In this document: positions 1 to 7,682 of the stretch, one piece after another
How positions within the stretch are numbered: the stretch's first letter is position 1
Layout of the letters: each line of letters opens with the position of its first letter
From: Amycolatopsis nivea
GTDB taxonomy: Bacteria; Actinomycetota; Actinomycetes; Mycobacteriales; Pseudonocardiaceae
Direction: 5' to 3'
Assembly (NCBI RefSeq): GCF_004522235.1
Contig: NZ_SDLT01000001.1
Location: 248,001-312,000 of the forward strand
DNA length: 64,000 nt
Notes under the pieces: generated by a model
The model's database searches: none
Told to the model about the DNA's origin: nothing
Seen by the model: the letters and a program-made list of their open reading frames with translations, nothing else
Program-made: the position numbers and the translations under genes

Positions 1-45
1 CCGGCCGACCTTTCCGGTCGCGCCCATCACCAGAACAGCGCTCAT
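1..45 (-). CDS. NAD(P)-binding Rossmann protein, 5' end only
   Basis: Only the first 15 codons lie in the window; the gene runs off the left edge. The N-terminus reads MSAVLVMGATGKVGR, with the GxTGxVG dinucleotide-binding turn of NmrA/SDR-like reductases. Whether it is an enzyme or a redox sensor cannot be told from 15 residues. An iron box sits about 23 nt upstream of the start, so the gene probably belongs to the iron regulon with the siderophore genes beside it. Confidence 0.6.
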   Translation of the reverse strand, partial: MSAVLVMGATGKVGR

Positions 46-67
46 GCCGACAGGCTAGCGGTGCGAG

Positions 68-86
68 GTAGGTAAGGCTAATCTAA
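68..86. promoter_or_regulatory. IdeR/DmdR-like iron box 1
   Basis: The 19-bp site GTAGGTAAGGCTAATCTAA matches the actinobacterial iron-box consensus TTAGGTTAGGCTAACCTAA at 16 of 19 positions by eye. It lies just upstream of the leftward Rossmann-protein gene. Iron-loaded IdeR/DmdR normally represses from such sites. Confidence 0.7.
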
Positions 87-148
87 CTTGAATCTCGGCC
101 TCGGACCCGGCTCGTCGCGGAGGTGGGGTCCGAGGCCGAGGGCGGCGG

Positions 149-1096
149 CTACGGACGGTCGGTGAGATACCCGCCCATAGTCGTGAAGTACTCCGCCGCC
201 GACAGTTCCCGGTCGTCAGCCGTGCGGACGCGTTCGATCCGGAGCCCTGGCGACTGGCCGCGCCGTGCGTCCCGTCCGGCGACGATCACCACGCCCTCGC
301 CTTCGCGGATGAAGATGCGGCCCGGGGTTCCGCCGTAGCGGCCGTCCGAAACCGAGGCGCGCACGATGCGCAGTTGCTCGCCGCGGTGGTAGGCGAAGGC
401 GTTGGGGTACGGGTCGGATTGGGCGCGCACCAGGCGGTCCAGTTCCTCGGCCGACCAGGTCCAGTCGATGAGGCTGTCGCGCGGGGCGCGTTTGTGGAAG
501 AAGCTCGCCTTGGTCCGGTCCTGCGCGATGGGGACCACCGTGCCGGATTCGATCAGGCCCAGTGCTTCGGTCACGAGCGGTTCGATGAGATCGACGGTGC
601 GGTGGAACAGATCCGTGGCGGTGTCGCGCGGGCCGACCGCGACCGCGCGCTGGGCGACGATGTCGCCCGCGTCGAGTTCGTCGTTCATCATGTGCGCCGT
701 GACGCCGACTTCCGGTTCACCGTTGATGAGCGCCCAGATGATGGGGGAGAAGCCGGCGTACGCGGGCAGCAGCGAGTCGTGCACGTTGAGGGTCCCGTGG
801 CGCGGGAGGTCGAAGATCTCCGGCGGCAGCCAGGTGCGCCAGTTGTTCGCGACGATCAGGTCGAGGTCCGCCGCCTTCAGTTCGTCGAGCAGTTCCGCGT
901 CGTCCGGGCGGGTGCGCAGCAGGGTGCGGATTCCGTGCTCCCCGGCCAGTCCGGCGACGGAATCGCTCCAGATCCGTTCGTAGGCGTGGTCGCTCGGCGG
1001 GTGGGTGACCACCAGCCGCACGTCCTGGCCTGCGTCGAGGAGGGCCTTCAGGGTGCGGTGTCCCCAGGTCTGGTAGCCGAACATGGCCACGCGCAT
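149..1096 (-). CDS. Hydroxyornithine-type N-formyltransferase (siderophore)
   Basis: A 315-residue protein of the methionyl-tRNA formyltransferase fold. It probably transfers formyl from 10-formyl-THF to N5-hydroxyornithine to make a hydroxamate, as in coelichelin-type pathways. The catalytic Asn104, His106 (motif HDSLLP) and Asp142 of the Fmt family are all present. I place the start at the ATG at 1096, preceded by AAAGGTG; an in-frame start 12 codons upstream has no ribosome-binding site. It is divergent from the N-monooxygenase across shared iron boxes. The tRNA-Fmt role is less likely because of this context and the iron control. Confidence 0.85.
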   Translation of the reverse strand: MRVAMFGYQTWGHRTLKALLDAGQDVRLVVTHPPSDHAYERIWSDSVAGLAGEHGIRTLLRTRPDDAELLDELKAADLDLIVANNWRTWLPPEIFDLPRHGTLNVHDSLLPAYAGFSPIIWALINGEPEVGVTAHMMNDELDAGDIVAQRAVAVGPRDTATDLFHRTVDLIEPLVTEALGLIESGTVVPIAQDRTKASFFHKRAPRDSLIDWTWSAEELDRLVRAQSDPYPNAFAYHRGEQLRIVRASVSDGRYGGTPGRIFIREGEGVVIVAGRDARRGQSPGLRIERVRTADDRELSAAEYFTTMGGYLTDRP

Positions 1097-1142
1097 CGGC
1101 GGTGCACCTTTCGTGGTCGGGACGAACATCACCCAGACAGTA

Positions 1143-1181
1143 CTAGTTGAGGCTTACCTAAGTTAGGTTAGGGTTTCTTGA
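1143..1181. promoter_or_regulatory. Two adjacent iron boxes in a divergent promoter
   Basis: Two sites lie end to end: 1143-1161 (about 15 of 19 matches to the iron-box consensus) and 1163-1181 (about 14 of 19). The core CTTACCTAAGTTAGGTTAG forms a palindrome. They lie between the leftward formyltransferase and the rightward monooxygenase, so one regulator can control both. Confidence 0.72.
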
Positions 1182-1233
1182 GCATTGGTCAGTCGAGAAC
1201 GGTGATGCGGCAGTGCCGCGCTAGGGGACTTTC

Positions 1234-2571
1234 ATGTCACGAGCAGGGGCCGAGGACAGCCAGGTGCCGGTGTACGACGTGGTCGGAGTCGGGTTCGGGC
1301 CGTCCAACCTCGCGCTCGCGATCGCCCTCGCCGAGCACAACGCGGGCTCGGGGGAGACGGTCACGGCGCACTTCCTGGAGCGCCAGCCCCGCTTCGGCTG
1401 GCATCGCGGGATGCTGATCGACACCGCGACCATGCAGGTGTCGTTCCTCAAGGACCTGGCGACGATGCGGAACCCGGCGAGCGCGTTCACCTTCCTGAAC
1501 TACCTGCACGAGAAGGGGCGGCTGGTCGATTTCATCAACCACAAGACCCTGTTCCCGCTGCGCGTCGAGTTCCACGACTACTTCGAATGGGCCGCGGCGA
1601 AGGTCGACGACCTGGTGTCCTACGGCAGCGAAGTCGTTTCGGTCGAACCGGTGCACGACGGCGCCGAGGTCGCGTTCTTCGACGTACGTGCCCGCGTGGA
1701 CGGCGAGATCACCGAGCTGCGGGCGCGGAACCTCGTCCTGGGCACCGGATTGCGCGCGAAGCTGCCGGACGGGGTCGTCGCCGGAAACCGGATCTGGCAC
1801 AACAGTGAGCTGCTGCACCGCGTCGAGTCATTGCGCGGCACGGACGCGCGGCGGTTCGTGGTGATCGGCGCCGGGCAGAGCGCGGCCGAGGTCGCCGCCT
1901 TGCTGCACGACGAGTTCCCGCGCGCCGAGGTGTGCGCGGTGTTCGCGCGCTACGGCTACAGCCCCGCCGACGACAGCGCGTTCGCCAACCGGATTTTCGA
2001 CCCGGAGGGGGTCGATTCCTTCTACGCGGCAAGCGAACCGGTCAAGGAACGCCTGATGCGCTACCACGGCGCGACGAACTACTCCGCGGTCGACCTCGAT
2101 CTCATCGACGAGCTGTACCGGCGGCGCTACCAGGAAAAGGTGCTCGGCGTGGAACGGTTGCGGCTGTTCAACGTCTCGCGTCCGGTCGAGGTCGCCGACC
2201 AGGGCACGCACGTGCGCGCGACGGTCGAATCGCTGGCGACCGGCGAACGTTCGGTGCTGGACGCCGACGCGGTCGTCTACGCGACCGGCTACCTGCCCGC
2301 GGACCCGACGCCGCTGCTCGGCGGCCTGGCCGGCCACTGCCGCCGGGACGGCGAGGGCCGGTTGAAGGTCGAACGCGACTACCGGATCACCACCGACCCG
2401 TCCGTGCGCGGCGGGCTCTACTTGCAGGGCGGCACCGAGCACACGCACGGGATCACGTCGTCGCTGCTGTCGAACACCGCGGTGCGGGTGGGCGAGATCC
2501 TGCAGTCCATTGTGGACCGGCGGGCGGCCGGAGCGGATCCGGTGGAGTACGCGGTCAGCGGGATCCGCTGA
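1234..2571 (+). CDS. L-ornithine/L-lysine N-monooxygenase (siderophore)
   Basis: A 445-residue flavin-dependent N-hydroxylating monooxygenase of the SidA/PvdA/IucD family. It makes the N-hydroxy amino acid that is then formylated or acylated into a hydroxamate. Visible motifs are the FAD site GVGFGPSNLAL (18-28), the NADPH site VIGAGQSAAE (210-219) and the ATGY signature (350-353). The start follows AGGGGACT. The divergent formyltransferase and downstream MbtH gene argue for a peptide hydroxamate, with ornithine the likelier substrate. Substrate choice is inferred, not read. Confidence 0.9.
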   Translation: MSRAGAEDSQVPVYDVVGVGFGPSNLALAIALAEHNAGSGETVTAHFLERQPRFGWHRGMLIDTATMQVSFLKDLATMRNPASAFTFLNYLHEKGRLVDFINHKTLFPLRVEFHDYFEWAAAKVDDLVSYGSEVVSVEPVHDGAEVAFFDVRARVDGEITELRARNLVLGTGLRAKLPDGVVAGNRIWHNSELLHRVESLRGTDARRFVVIGAGQSAAEVAALLHDEFPRAEVCAVFARYGYSPADDSAFANRIFDPEGVDSFYAASEPVKERLMRYHGATNYSAVDLDLIDELYRRRYQEKVLGVERLRLFNVSRPVEVADQGTHVRATVESLATGERSVLDADAVVYATGYLPADPTPLLGGLAGHCRRDGEGRLKVERDYRITTDPSVRGGLYLQGGTEHTHGITSSLLSNTAVRVGEILQSIVDRRAAGADPVEYAVSGIR

Positions 2572-2591
2572 GGCACGGAAAGGACTGAGCG

Positions 2592-2795
2592 ATGACGAAT
2601 CCGTTCGAAAACCCCGACGGCGTTTACCGGGTCCTCGTGAACGACGAGGGCCAGCACAGCCTGTGGCCGGATTTCGTGGCCGTGCCCGACGGGTGGCGGA
2701 CCGCTTTCGGGCCGGACGCGCGGCAGGCCTGCCTGGACCACATCGAGCGGACCTGGACCGACCTGCGCCCGCTTTCGCTGCGCCGAACCTCCTGA
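2592..2795 (+). CDS. MbtH-like protein
   Basis: A 67-residue MbtH-family protein with the diagnostic [10 protein letters not shown] segment and conserved tryptophans. Members bind and activate adenylation domains of non-ribosomal peptide synthetases. It follows the monooxygenase by 20 bp with GGAAAGGA as ribosome-binding site, so the two are probably co-transcribed. No synthetase lies in this window; its partner is expected to the left or elsewhere. Confidence 0.93.
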   Translation: MTNPFENPDGVYRVLVNDEGQHSLWPDFVAVPDGWRTAFGPDARQACLDHIERTWTDLRPLSLRRTS

Positions 2796-2798
2796 AGG

Positions 2799-2833
2799 CC
2801 GTGAGGGGAACTCGACCAGGGTTCCCCTCACGG
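2799..2833. terminator. Bidirectional hairpin between convergent genes
   Basis: The arms CCGTGAGGGGAAC and GTTCCCCTCACGG are perfect complements around a 9-nt loop. The hairpin lies between the end of the MbtH gene and the stop codon of the leftward exporter gene, so it can terminate both transcripts. Confidence 0.8.
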
Positions 2834-4591
2834 ACGGTGGCTGCGCAGGCCGGACCAGGCGGTCCAGAGCGTGGCGTACCGGCCTCCGGCCGCGACCAGT
2901 TCGTCGTGCGTCCCGGACTCCACGACCACTCCGGCGTCCAGAACGACAATGCGATCCGAAGCCGCCGCCTGGGTCAATCGGTGTGCCACGATCAGGCCGG
3001 TGCGTCCTTCGAGTGCGGCGGCTGCGGCGGCTTCCAGCGTTTTCGCCCCTGCGCTGCCTGCCTCAGCTGTCGCCTCGTCGAGGATCGCCACCGGCGGATC
3101 GGCGAGCACCAACCGTACGAGCGCCAACTGCTGAGCCTGCGTGACAGTCAGCCGATGCCCGCCCTCGCCGACGATCGTCGCGAGCCCGTCCGGCAAGGCC
3201 TCGACCCACTCGGTCGCGCCGACCTTGGCCAGTGCCGCCTGGAGGTCTTCGTCGCTGGCTTCGGGCGCGGCCAGGCGGAGGTCGTCGGCCAGCGACCCGC
3301 TGAAGACGTGCACTTCCTGGCTGATCAACGCGACCGCGCGCCGGGTGGCGGCCGGGCCGAGCTGGTCGAGCGGAACGCCGCCGATGGAGACGGTGCCGCT
3401 GCTGGCCTGGTGGATCCCGGCGATCAGCTTGGCCAGCGTCGTCTTCCCGGCCCCGCTCGCCCCGACCAGCGCGACGCGTTCGCCCGGCGCGACCTCGAGG
3501 TCGACGTCACGCAGCACCGGATGGTCGTCCACATAGGAGTGTCCGACATCGGCGGCCTTCACCGAAGCGTCGACGGGACGGCCGACGCGGGTCGGTTCGG
3601 CCGGTGCGGGCAGATCCGCGACGCCGATCAGCCGGGACAGGCTCGCGGTGGCCGCCTGCGCGTCGTCGACCAGCGCGAGGGCGGTGTTGATCGGCCCGAA
3701 GAGGCTGTGGAAGTACAACGCGGCCGCCGTCGCGACGCCGACCGTCGCGAGATTCGCGCCCACCAACAGAAAACCGGCCGCCAGTACCGCGGAAAGGCCG
3801 ACGAACTCGGCGAGATTCAGCCGGCCGTAGAACCGGGTGGCGAGGCGGACTCCGCGCAATGCCAGCTCCACCGCGCCGTTAGACCGTTCGCGGACCCGGT
3901 CGACGTGCGCGTCCGCGAGCCGGAATACGCGGACGGTTTTGGCACCGCCGATGGTGTCGAGAAGCTGTTGCTGCTGCGCGCCGACGGCGGTTCGCTGGGC
4001 GGCATACAACGGGGTCGCGCGGCGGACGTACCAGCGGACGGTGTGGAGCTGGATCGGGACAGCCAGCAGGGCGGCGGCGAGGAAACGCCAGTCGAGGATC
4101 GCCATCGCGACCAGGGTCAGCACGATCGTCAGCACCGAACGGGCGAGCGCGGGCAGCGCTTGCCGGACCGCGTCGGCGACGACGGAGACGTCGTTGGTGA
4201 CCCGGGCGGTCAGGTCGCCGGAACCGGCTTTTTCGACCTGCTCCAGCGGCAGGCCGAGGGCGCGGTCGATGAACCGTTCGCGCAGGTCGGCGAGCATGGT
4301 TTCGCCGAGCCGGGCGAGCATCGAGACGCCGATGGCGGTGGCGACCGCGGACGTCGCGGCGACCAGGACCAGACCGGCGATCGGGTACGCGAGCGCGGCC
4401 GCGGGCTGCCGGGTGGCGACGAGGTCGACGACGCGGCCGAGCAGGGGAGCGGTGAGCAGGCCGATCGCGGTCGCGCCGACGACGAAGGCGAAGGACCCGA
4501 TCGCGCGGGCTTTCGCTTGCCGCAGGAGGTCGAGCAGGACGGCCCGGATGCGCGGGCCGGGGGCGGTGGGGAGGAGTTCGCGTTGGGTCAT
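2828..4591 (-). CDS. ABC exporter half-transporter, intact Walker A, degenerate signature
   Basis: A 587-residue fusion of a six-helix membrane domain (about 1-320) and an ATPase domain. The Walker A GASGAGKT (377-384), Walker B VAILDE (501-506) and H-loop His537 are intact. The ABC signature, normally LSGGQ, reads LTVTQ (481-485). It is last in an iron-boxed leftward operon and probably pairs with the product of 4966-6642 to export the siderophore. Its start ATGA overlaps the stop of the preceding mini-ORF. Confidence 0.85.
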   Translation of the reverse strand: MTQRELLPTAPGPRIRAVLLDLLRQAKARAIGSFAFVVGATAIGLLTAPLLGRVVDLVATRQPAAALAYPIAGLVLVAATSAVATAIGVSMLARLGETMLADLRERFIDRALGLPLEQVEKAGSGDLTARVTNDVSVVADAVRQALPALARSVLTIVLTLVAMAILDWRFLAAALLAVPIQLHTVRWYVRRATPLYAAQRTAVGAQQQQLLDTIGGAKTVRVFRLADAHVDRVRERSNGAVELALRGVRLATRFYGRLNLAEFVGLSAVLAAGFLLVGANLATVGVATAAALYFHSLFGPINTALALVDDAQAATASLSRLIGVADLPAPAEPTRVGRPVDASVKAADVGHSYVDDHPVLRDVDLEVAPGERVALVGASGAGKTTLAKLIAGIHQASSGTVSIGGVPLDQLGPAATRRAVALISQEVHVFSGSLADDLRLAAPEASDEDLQAALAKVGATEWVEALPDGLATIVGEGGHRLTVTQAQQLALVRLVLADPPVAILDEATAEAGSAGAKTLEAAAAAALEGRTGLIVAHRLTQAAASDRIVVLDAGVVVESGTHDELVAAGGRYATLWTAWSGLRSHRP

Positions 4592-4719
4592 GGGAGGACC
4601 GCTGTTCGGTGGGCGGGTTCGGGGTGGGTGCTTTGGGTGGTGATGTGGCTGTGTTCGGGGAGTGCGGTGACGACGATCGTGGTGTGGTGGGGGCGCGGTT
4701 CCGTGACGTGTTGGTTCAT
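4588..4719 (-). CDS. Tail-duplication mini-ORF 3 (43 aa)
   Basis: A 43-codon ORF whose product begins MNQHVTEPRPHHTTIVVTAL. It resembles the last 56 residues of the upstream exporter subunit (TTIVVTT ... GTHPE ... YRAAVLS). Start and stop overlap its neighbours by ATGA: the start overlaps the stop of mini-ORF 2, and the stop overlaps the start of the second exporter gene. It has lost five codons relative to copy 1. Whether it is translated for its product or only carries ribosomes across is unknown. Confidence 0.5.
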   Translation of the reverse strand: MNQHVTEPRPHHTTIVVTALPEHSHITTQSTHPEPAHRTAVLP

Positions 4720-4826
4720 GGGAGGACCGCCGTTCGGTGGGCGGGTTCGGTGTGGCCGAGTTCGGGGAGTGCGGTGACGACGATCGTGGTGCGGTGGGGG
4801 CGCGGTTCCGCGATGTGTTGGTTCAT
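4716..4826 (-). CDS. Tail-duplication mini-ORF 2 (36 aa)
   Basis: The shortest of the three copies, with 36 codons beginning MNQHIAEPRPHRTTIVVTAL. It is 12 codons shorter than copy 1 through an in-frame deletion of the HITTQGTHPEPV-like part. ATGA overlaps are kept on both sides. It has no family assignment other than its resemblance to the exporter C-terminus. Confidence 0.5.
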   Translation of the reverse strand: MNQHIAEPRPHRTTIVVTALPELGHTEPAHRTAVLP

Positions 4827-4969
4827 GAGAGGGCCGCCGTTCGGTAGGCGGGTTCGGTGTGGACGGGTTCGGGGTGGGTGCCTTGGGTGGTGATGTGGCC
4901 GTGTTCGAGGAGTGCGGTGACGACGATCGTGGTGCGGTGGGGGCGAGGTTCCGCGACGCGTTGGGTCAT
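4823..4969 (-). CDS. Tail-duplication mini-ORF 1 (48 aa)
   Basis: A 48-codon ORF that starts inside the stop of the upstream exporter gene (ATGA). It begins MTQRVAEPRPHRTTIVVTAL. Its first four residues equal the start of the second exporter protein (MTQR). The rest aligns with residues 503-558 of the first exporter protein, with an internal deletion over the SPALLAVTDRVV part. This composite shows how it arose: tandem duplication across the junction of the two genes. Confidence 0.55.
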   Translation of the reverse strand: MTQRVAEPRPHRTTIVVTALLEHGHITTQGTHPEPVHTEPAYRTAALS

Positions 4970-6642
4970 GAGAGGACCGCCGCTCGGTAGGTCGCGTTCG
5001 TGCGGACGAGTTCGGGGTGGGTGCCTTCGGCGGCGACCTGGCCGTCCTGGAGGAGTACGACCCGGTCGGTGACGGCGAGCAGCGCCGGGCTCGTGGTGAC
5101 CACGATGGTGGTGCGGGTGCGGCGAAGTTCCGCGACCCCGGCGGCGATGCGGGCTTCGGTGACGGTGTCGACGGCGGTGGTCGGATCGTGCAGCACCAGG
5201 ACCGGAGCTTCGGTGGCGAGGGCGCGGGCGAGGGCGACCCGTTGTCGTTGTCCGCCGGACAGGGAGCGGCCGCGTTCGGTGACGGTGGTGGCGGTGCCGG
5301 AGGGGAGAGTCGCGGCGACCTCGTCGGCGGCTGAGGCGGTGAGCACTCCGTCCGGGATGGCGGGCATGCCGCCGCGGACGTTGTCTTCCACGGTGCCTTC
5401 GAAGAGGTCTGTGTCGTGCGCGGCGACTAGGACGACCTCGCGGACTCGGTCGGGGTCCACAGTGGACAGATTCACTGCGTCGACGTGGACAGCGCCTCCG
5501 CGTGGATCGGCGAAGCGGCCTAGGCAGTCAAGGAGATCGGTGGCCGTGGCGGGGTCGGTGGTGACGATGCCGAGCAGTTCGCCGGGCGGGACGGTGAGGT
5601 CGAGTTCGCGGAGTTTTCCGTGCGATACCGCGGAAAGCTCAACGCTGCCGGTCGCTGGGGCGGGCATTTCGCCGGTGCCGTCCGGGACGGCGGGAGGTGT
5701 GCTGAGCACTGCGGCGACTCGGGCGGCGGAAGCGCGGCCCTGGGCGAGCTGGCCATTGACCCAGGCGAAGATGGTGAACGGCGTCTGCAGGAACTGCGCC
5801 AGCCCGACCGCGGCGACGAGGTCGCCGACGGAGATCTCGCCGTTCGCAGCGAGCGAGCCGCCGACGAGGGCGACGATCGCGATGAAGATCCCGGTGAGCG
5901 CGAGCAGAGCGCCGTTGTGCCACGCCTGCGCACGCGCCGCGCGGATGGTCGCTCGCAGGGAGTCCCGGCTGGTGCGCCGATACCGCGCGGTCGCCGCCGG
6001 TTCCGCGCCGATGCCTTTCAGCACGCGCAGCCCGCTGACCAGGTCGGCCGCGACCCCGGAGGCGTGCGCGGCGCGTTCCTGCTCCAGTTCGCTGCGCTTC
6101 TCCAGCGGTTTCCCGATGAGGTGGGCGAGGAACAGCAGCGGAGGAGTGCCGAGAAGGACGAGCAGCCCGAGCGGCACCGACATCCGGAGGAGCACCACCG
6201 CGCTCACGACCAGCCCGGCGAGCGCGGCGATGCCGAACGGAAGCACCGCGTTGATCATCCCGACCCGGCGGGCGTCCGAGGTCCCGACGCTCACCAGTTC
6301 CCCGGCGAGCGCACCGTTCTCCGCGCCGCCGCGAGGATGCAGGACGCGACGGCTGACCGCGAGCCGGATCTCGTGCGCGGCCCGCTCGGACGCGCCCTCC
6401 GCGGCCCGCGCGCCGAAGCGGTAGCTGGAGGAGAGCACGAGGAAGACCACCGCCAGCACGGCCAGCCAGCCGAGGAGCGTCAGCACGGAGCTGTCGGCGA
6501 CGGCCCGGTCCAGCACCACGCCGATCACTACCGGGACGAGCGCCTCGCCGCCCTGGTGCCCCGCCGCGAGGACGGCTGCGGCGAGGACGGATTTCCGTTG
6601 TCCGGCGATCGCACTGCGCAGGACGTCCCGGCCGGTGGTCAT
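4966..6642 (-). CDS. ABC exporter half-transporter, lost Walker A, intact signature
   Basis: A 558-residue membrane/ATPase fusion from the ATG at 6642, which has GGAGG 6 nt upstream; a GTG at 6702 lies against the iron box and has no ribosome-binding site. The membrane domain covers about 1-310. The ATPase domain has LSGGQRQR (461-468). Where Walker A belongs it reads TTDPATAT (361-368), Walker B ends LHD instead of LDE (484-486), and the H-loop histidine is Thr. It is therefore probably a structural partner of the other half-transporter, giving a heterodimer with one working ATP site. Confidence 0.83.
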   Translation of the reverse strand: MTTGRDVLRSAIAGQRKSVLAAAVLAAGHQGGEALVPVVIGVVLDRAVADSSVLTLLGWLAVLAVVFLVLSSSYRFGARAAEGASERAAHEIRLAVSRRVLHPRGGAENGALAGELVSVGTSDARRVGMINAVLPFGIAALAGLVVSAVVLLRMSVPLGLLVLLGTPPLLFLAHLIGKPLEKRSELEQERAAHASGVAADLVSGLRVLKGIGAEPAATARYRRTSRDSLRATIRAARAQAWHNGALLALTGIFIAIVALVGGSLAANGEISVGDLVAAVGLAQFLQTPFTIFAWVNGQLAQGRASAARVAAVLSTPPAVPDGTGEMPAPATGSVELSAVSHGKLRELDLTVPPGELLGIVTTDPATATDLLDCLGRFADPRGGAVHVDAVNLSTVDPDRVREVVLVAAHDTDLFEGTVEDNVRGGMPAIPDGVLTASAADEVAATLPSGTATTVTERGRSLSGGQRQRVALARALATEAPVLVLHDPTTAVDTVTEARIAAGVAELRRTRTTIVVTTSPALLAVTDRVVLLQDGQVAAEGTHPELVRTNATYRAAVLS

Positions 6643-6706
6643 CGGCGCCTCCGTTCGTGCGGACGAGGCCGGTCCGGTCGCCGGTTCCTCCCTTTCGTCC
6701 ACTGAA

Positions 6707-6725
6707 GAAGGCTAGCCTAACCTTT
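6707..6725. promoter_or_regulatory. Iron box 4, upstream of the exporter operon
   Basis: The site GAAGGCTAGCCTAACCTTT has the AGGnTAGCCTAACCT core of the iron-box consensus (about 14 of 19). It lies 65 nt upstream of the first exporter start on the leftward strand, so the exporter operon should be iron-repressed with the biosynthetic genes. Confidence 0.7.
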
Positions 6726-6748
6726 CACCAAGACCGTGCCGGGCGCAG

Positions 6749-7639
6749 TCATCGGCGGACGTCGCGACCTGCGGGCTCTGCTTCCGGCGGCTGGTCTCCG
6801 GCCGAGGCGACGGCCGGTTCGGGCTCGCCGAAGCGCGCCAGGGCCAGCGCGGCGGCCACGGCGAGGACGAAACCGATCAGCGCGACCACGGCGAACCCGG
6901 GCCGGGTCCGGTCGCCCAGCAGCAGGACGCCGATCAGCGACGGCATGACCGTTTCGCCGAGCACCATCATCGCGGTGGCGGTGGTAACGCTGCCGCGTTG
7001 CAGTGCGGTGGCGAAGAACAGCATGGCCAGCGCGCCCGCCACAGCGACGACGTATAGCGCGGGGTCGCGCAGCAGGTCCAGCGGCGCGAGGCTCTGGATG
7101 ACCCGGCCCGCCACCGCGACCAGTCCGAAGCACAGCCCGGCGACCAGCCCGAGCCCAGCGGTGCGTACGCGGTCGCCCGCGCGCCCGGCAAGGAGACCGG
7201 CGATCCCGAGAACCACGGCGGCACCGGCGAGCGTCAGGCGGAAACCGAGGCCGACCTCGCTGGAACCTTCGCTTTCCGCGGACGAACCGAGCAGCGCGAG
7301 CCCAGCGACCACGACGCCGACAGCGGTCCATTCCCGCGCTCCGAGCCGGACTCCGAACACCCGCACCGCGACGGCGGTCACCGCCAGGCTCGCGGCTTGC
7401 GTCGCCTGGACCAGAAACAGCGGCAGGACGTGCAGGGCAGCGATCTGCGCGACGAAGCCGACGCCGTCGAGCAGCAGTCCGACGACGAACCTCCACTGCT
7501 TCAGCACCCGGAGCAGCAACCGCGGGTCGACCCCGGCACCGCCCTCGTCCGGCGCGGCCTTCGCGGCCACCGCCTGCATCACCGAAGCGACGCCGTAGGC
7601 CACCGCGGACAGCAGCGCGCACAGAAATCCCCACACCAT
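6749..7639 (-). CDS. DMT-superfamily (EamA-like) membrane transporter
   Basis: A 296-residue, mostly hydrophobic protein with about ten predicted membrane segments. It starts MVWGFLCALLSAVAYGVASV and ends in a short charged cytoplasmic tail. The tandem EamA-like halves suggest a drug/metabolite transporter; some relatives are annotated as magnesium or guanidinium/lipid carriers, and the substrate cannot be read here. It ends 24 bp before the exporter operon's iron box, on the same strand. Its start is divergent from the DinB-like gene, with 43 bp between. Confidence 0.75.
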   Translation of the reverse strand: MVWGFLCALLSAVAYGVASVMQAVAAKAAPDEGGAGVDPRLLLRVLKQWRFVVGLLLDGVGFVAQIAALHVLPLFLVQATQAASLAVTAVAVRVFGVRLGAREWTAVGVVVAGLALLGSSAESEGSSEVGLGFRLTLAGAAVVLGIAGLLAGRAGDRVRTAGLGLVAGLCFGLVAVAGRVIQSLAPLDLLRDPALYVVAVAGALAMLFFATALQRGSVTTATAMMVLGETVMPSLIGVLLLGDRTRPGFAVVALIGFVLAVAAALALARFGEPEPAVASAGDQPPEAEPAGRDVRR

Positions 7640-7682
7640 GACGCCGAGCGTATTCCTCTCCGGCGCCAGTAGGGTCGGGGCC

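Larger units (their letters stand above)
4588..4969. repeat. Three tandem decayed copies of an exporter gene 3' end
   Basis: Three direct units of 147, 111 and 132 bp, overlapping by 4 bp, fill the gap between the two exporter genes. Each has the same order: a start ATG(A/C)ACCAA-like segment, then a TTIVVT-coding block, and a CGAACGGCGG-type 3' end. All length differences are multiples of three. The parent is the terminal part of the gene ending at 4966. Confidence 0.85.

Noticed and set aside
149..1096. Housekeeping methionyl-tRNA formyltransferase
   Set aside because: It lies in a divergent iron-boxed pair with an N-monooxygenase and MbtH, and no deformylase or ribosomal neighbours occur.
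2510..4777. 755-codon plus-strand frame across the exporter gene
   Set aside because: It is antisense to a clear ABC exporter and is low-complexity Arg/Gly/Ala typical of high-GC shadow frames.
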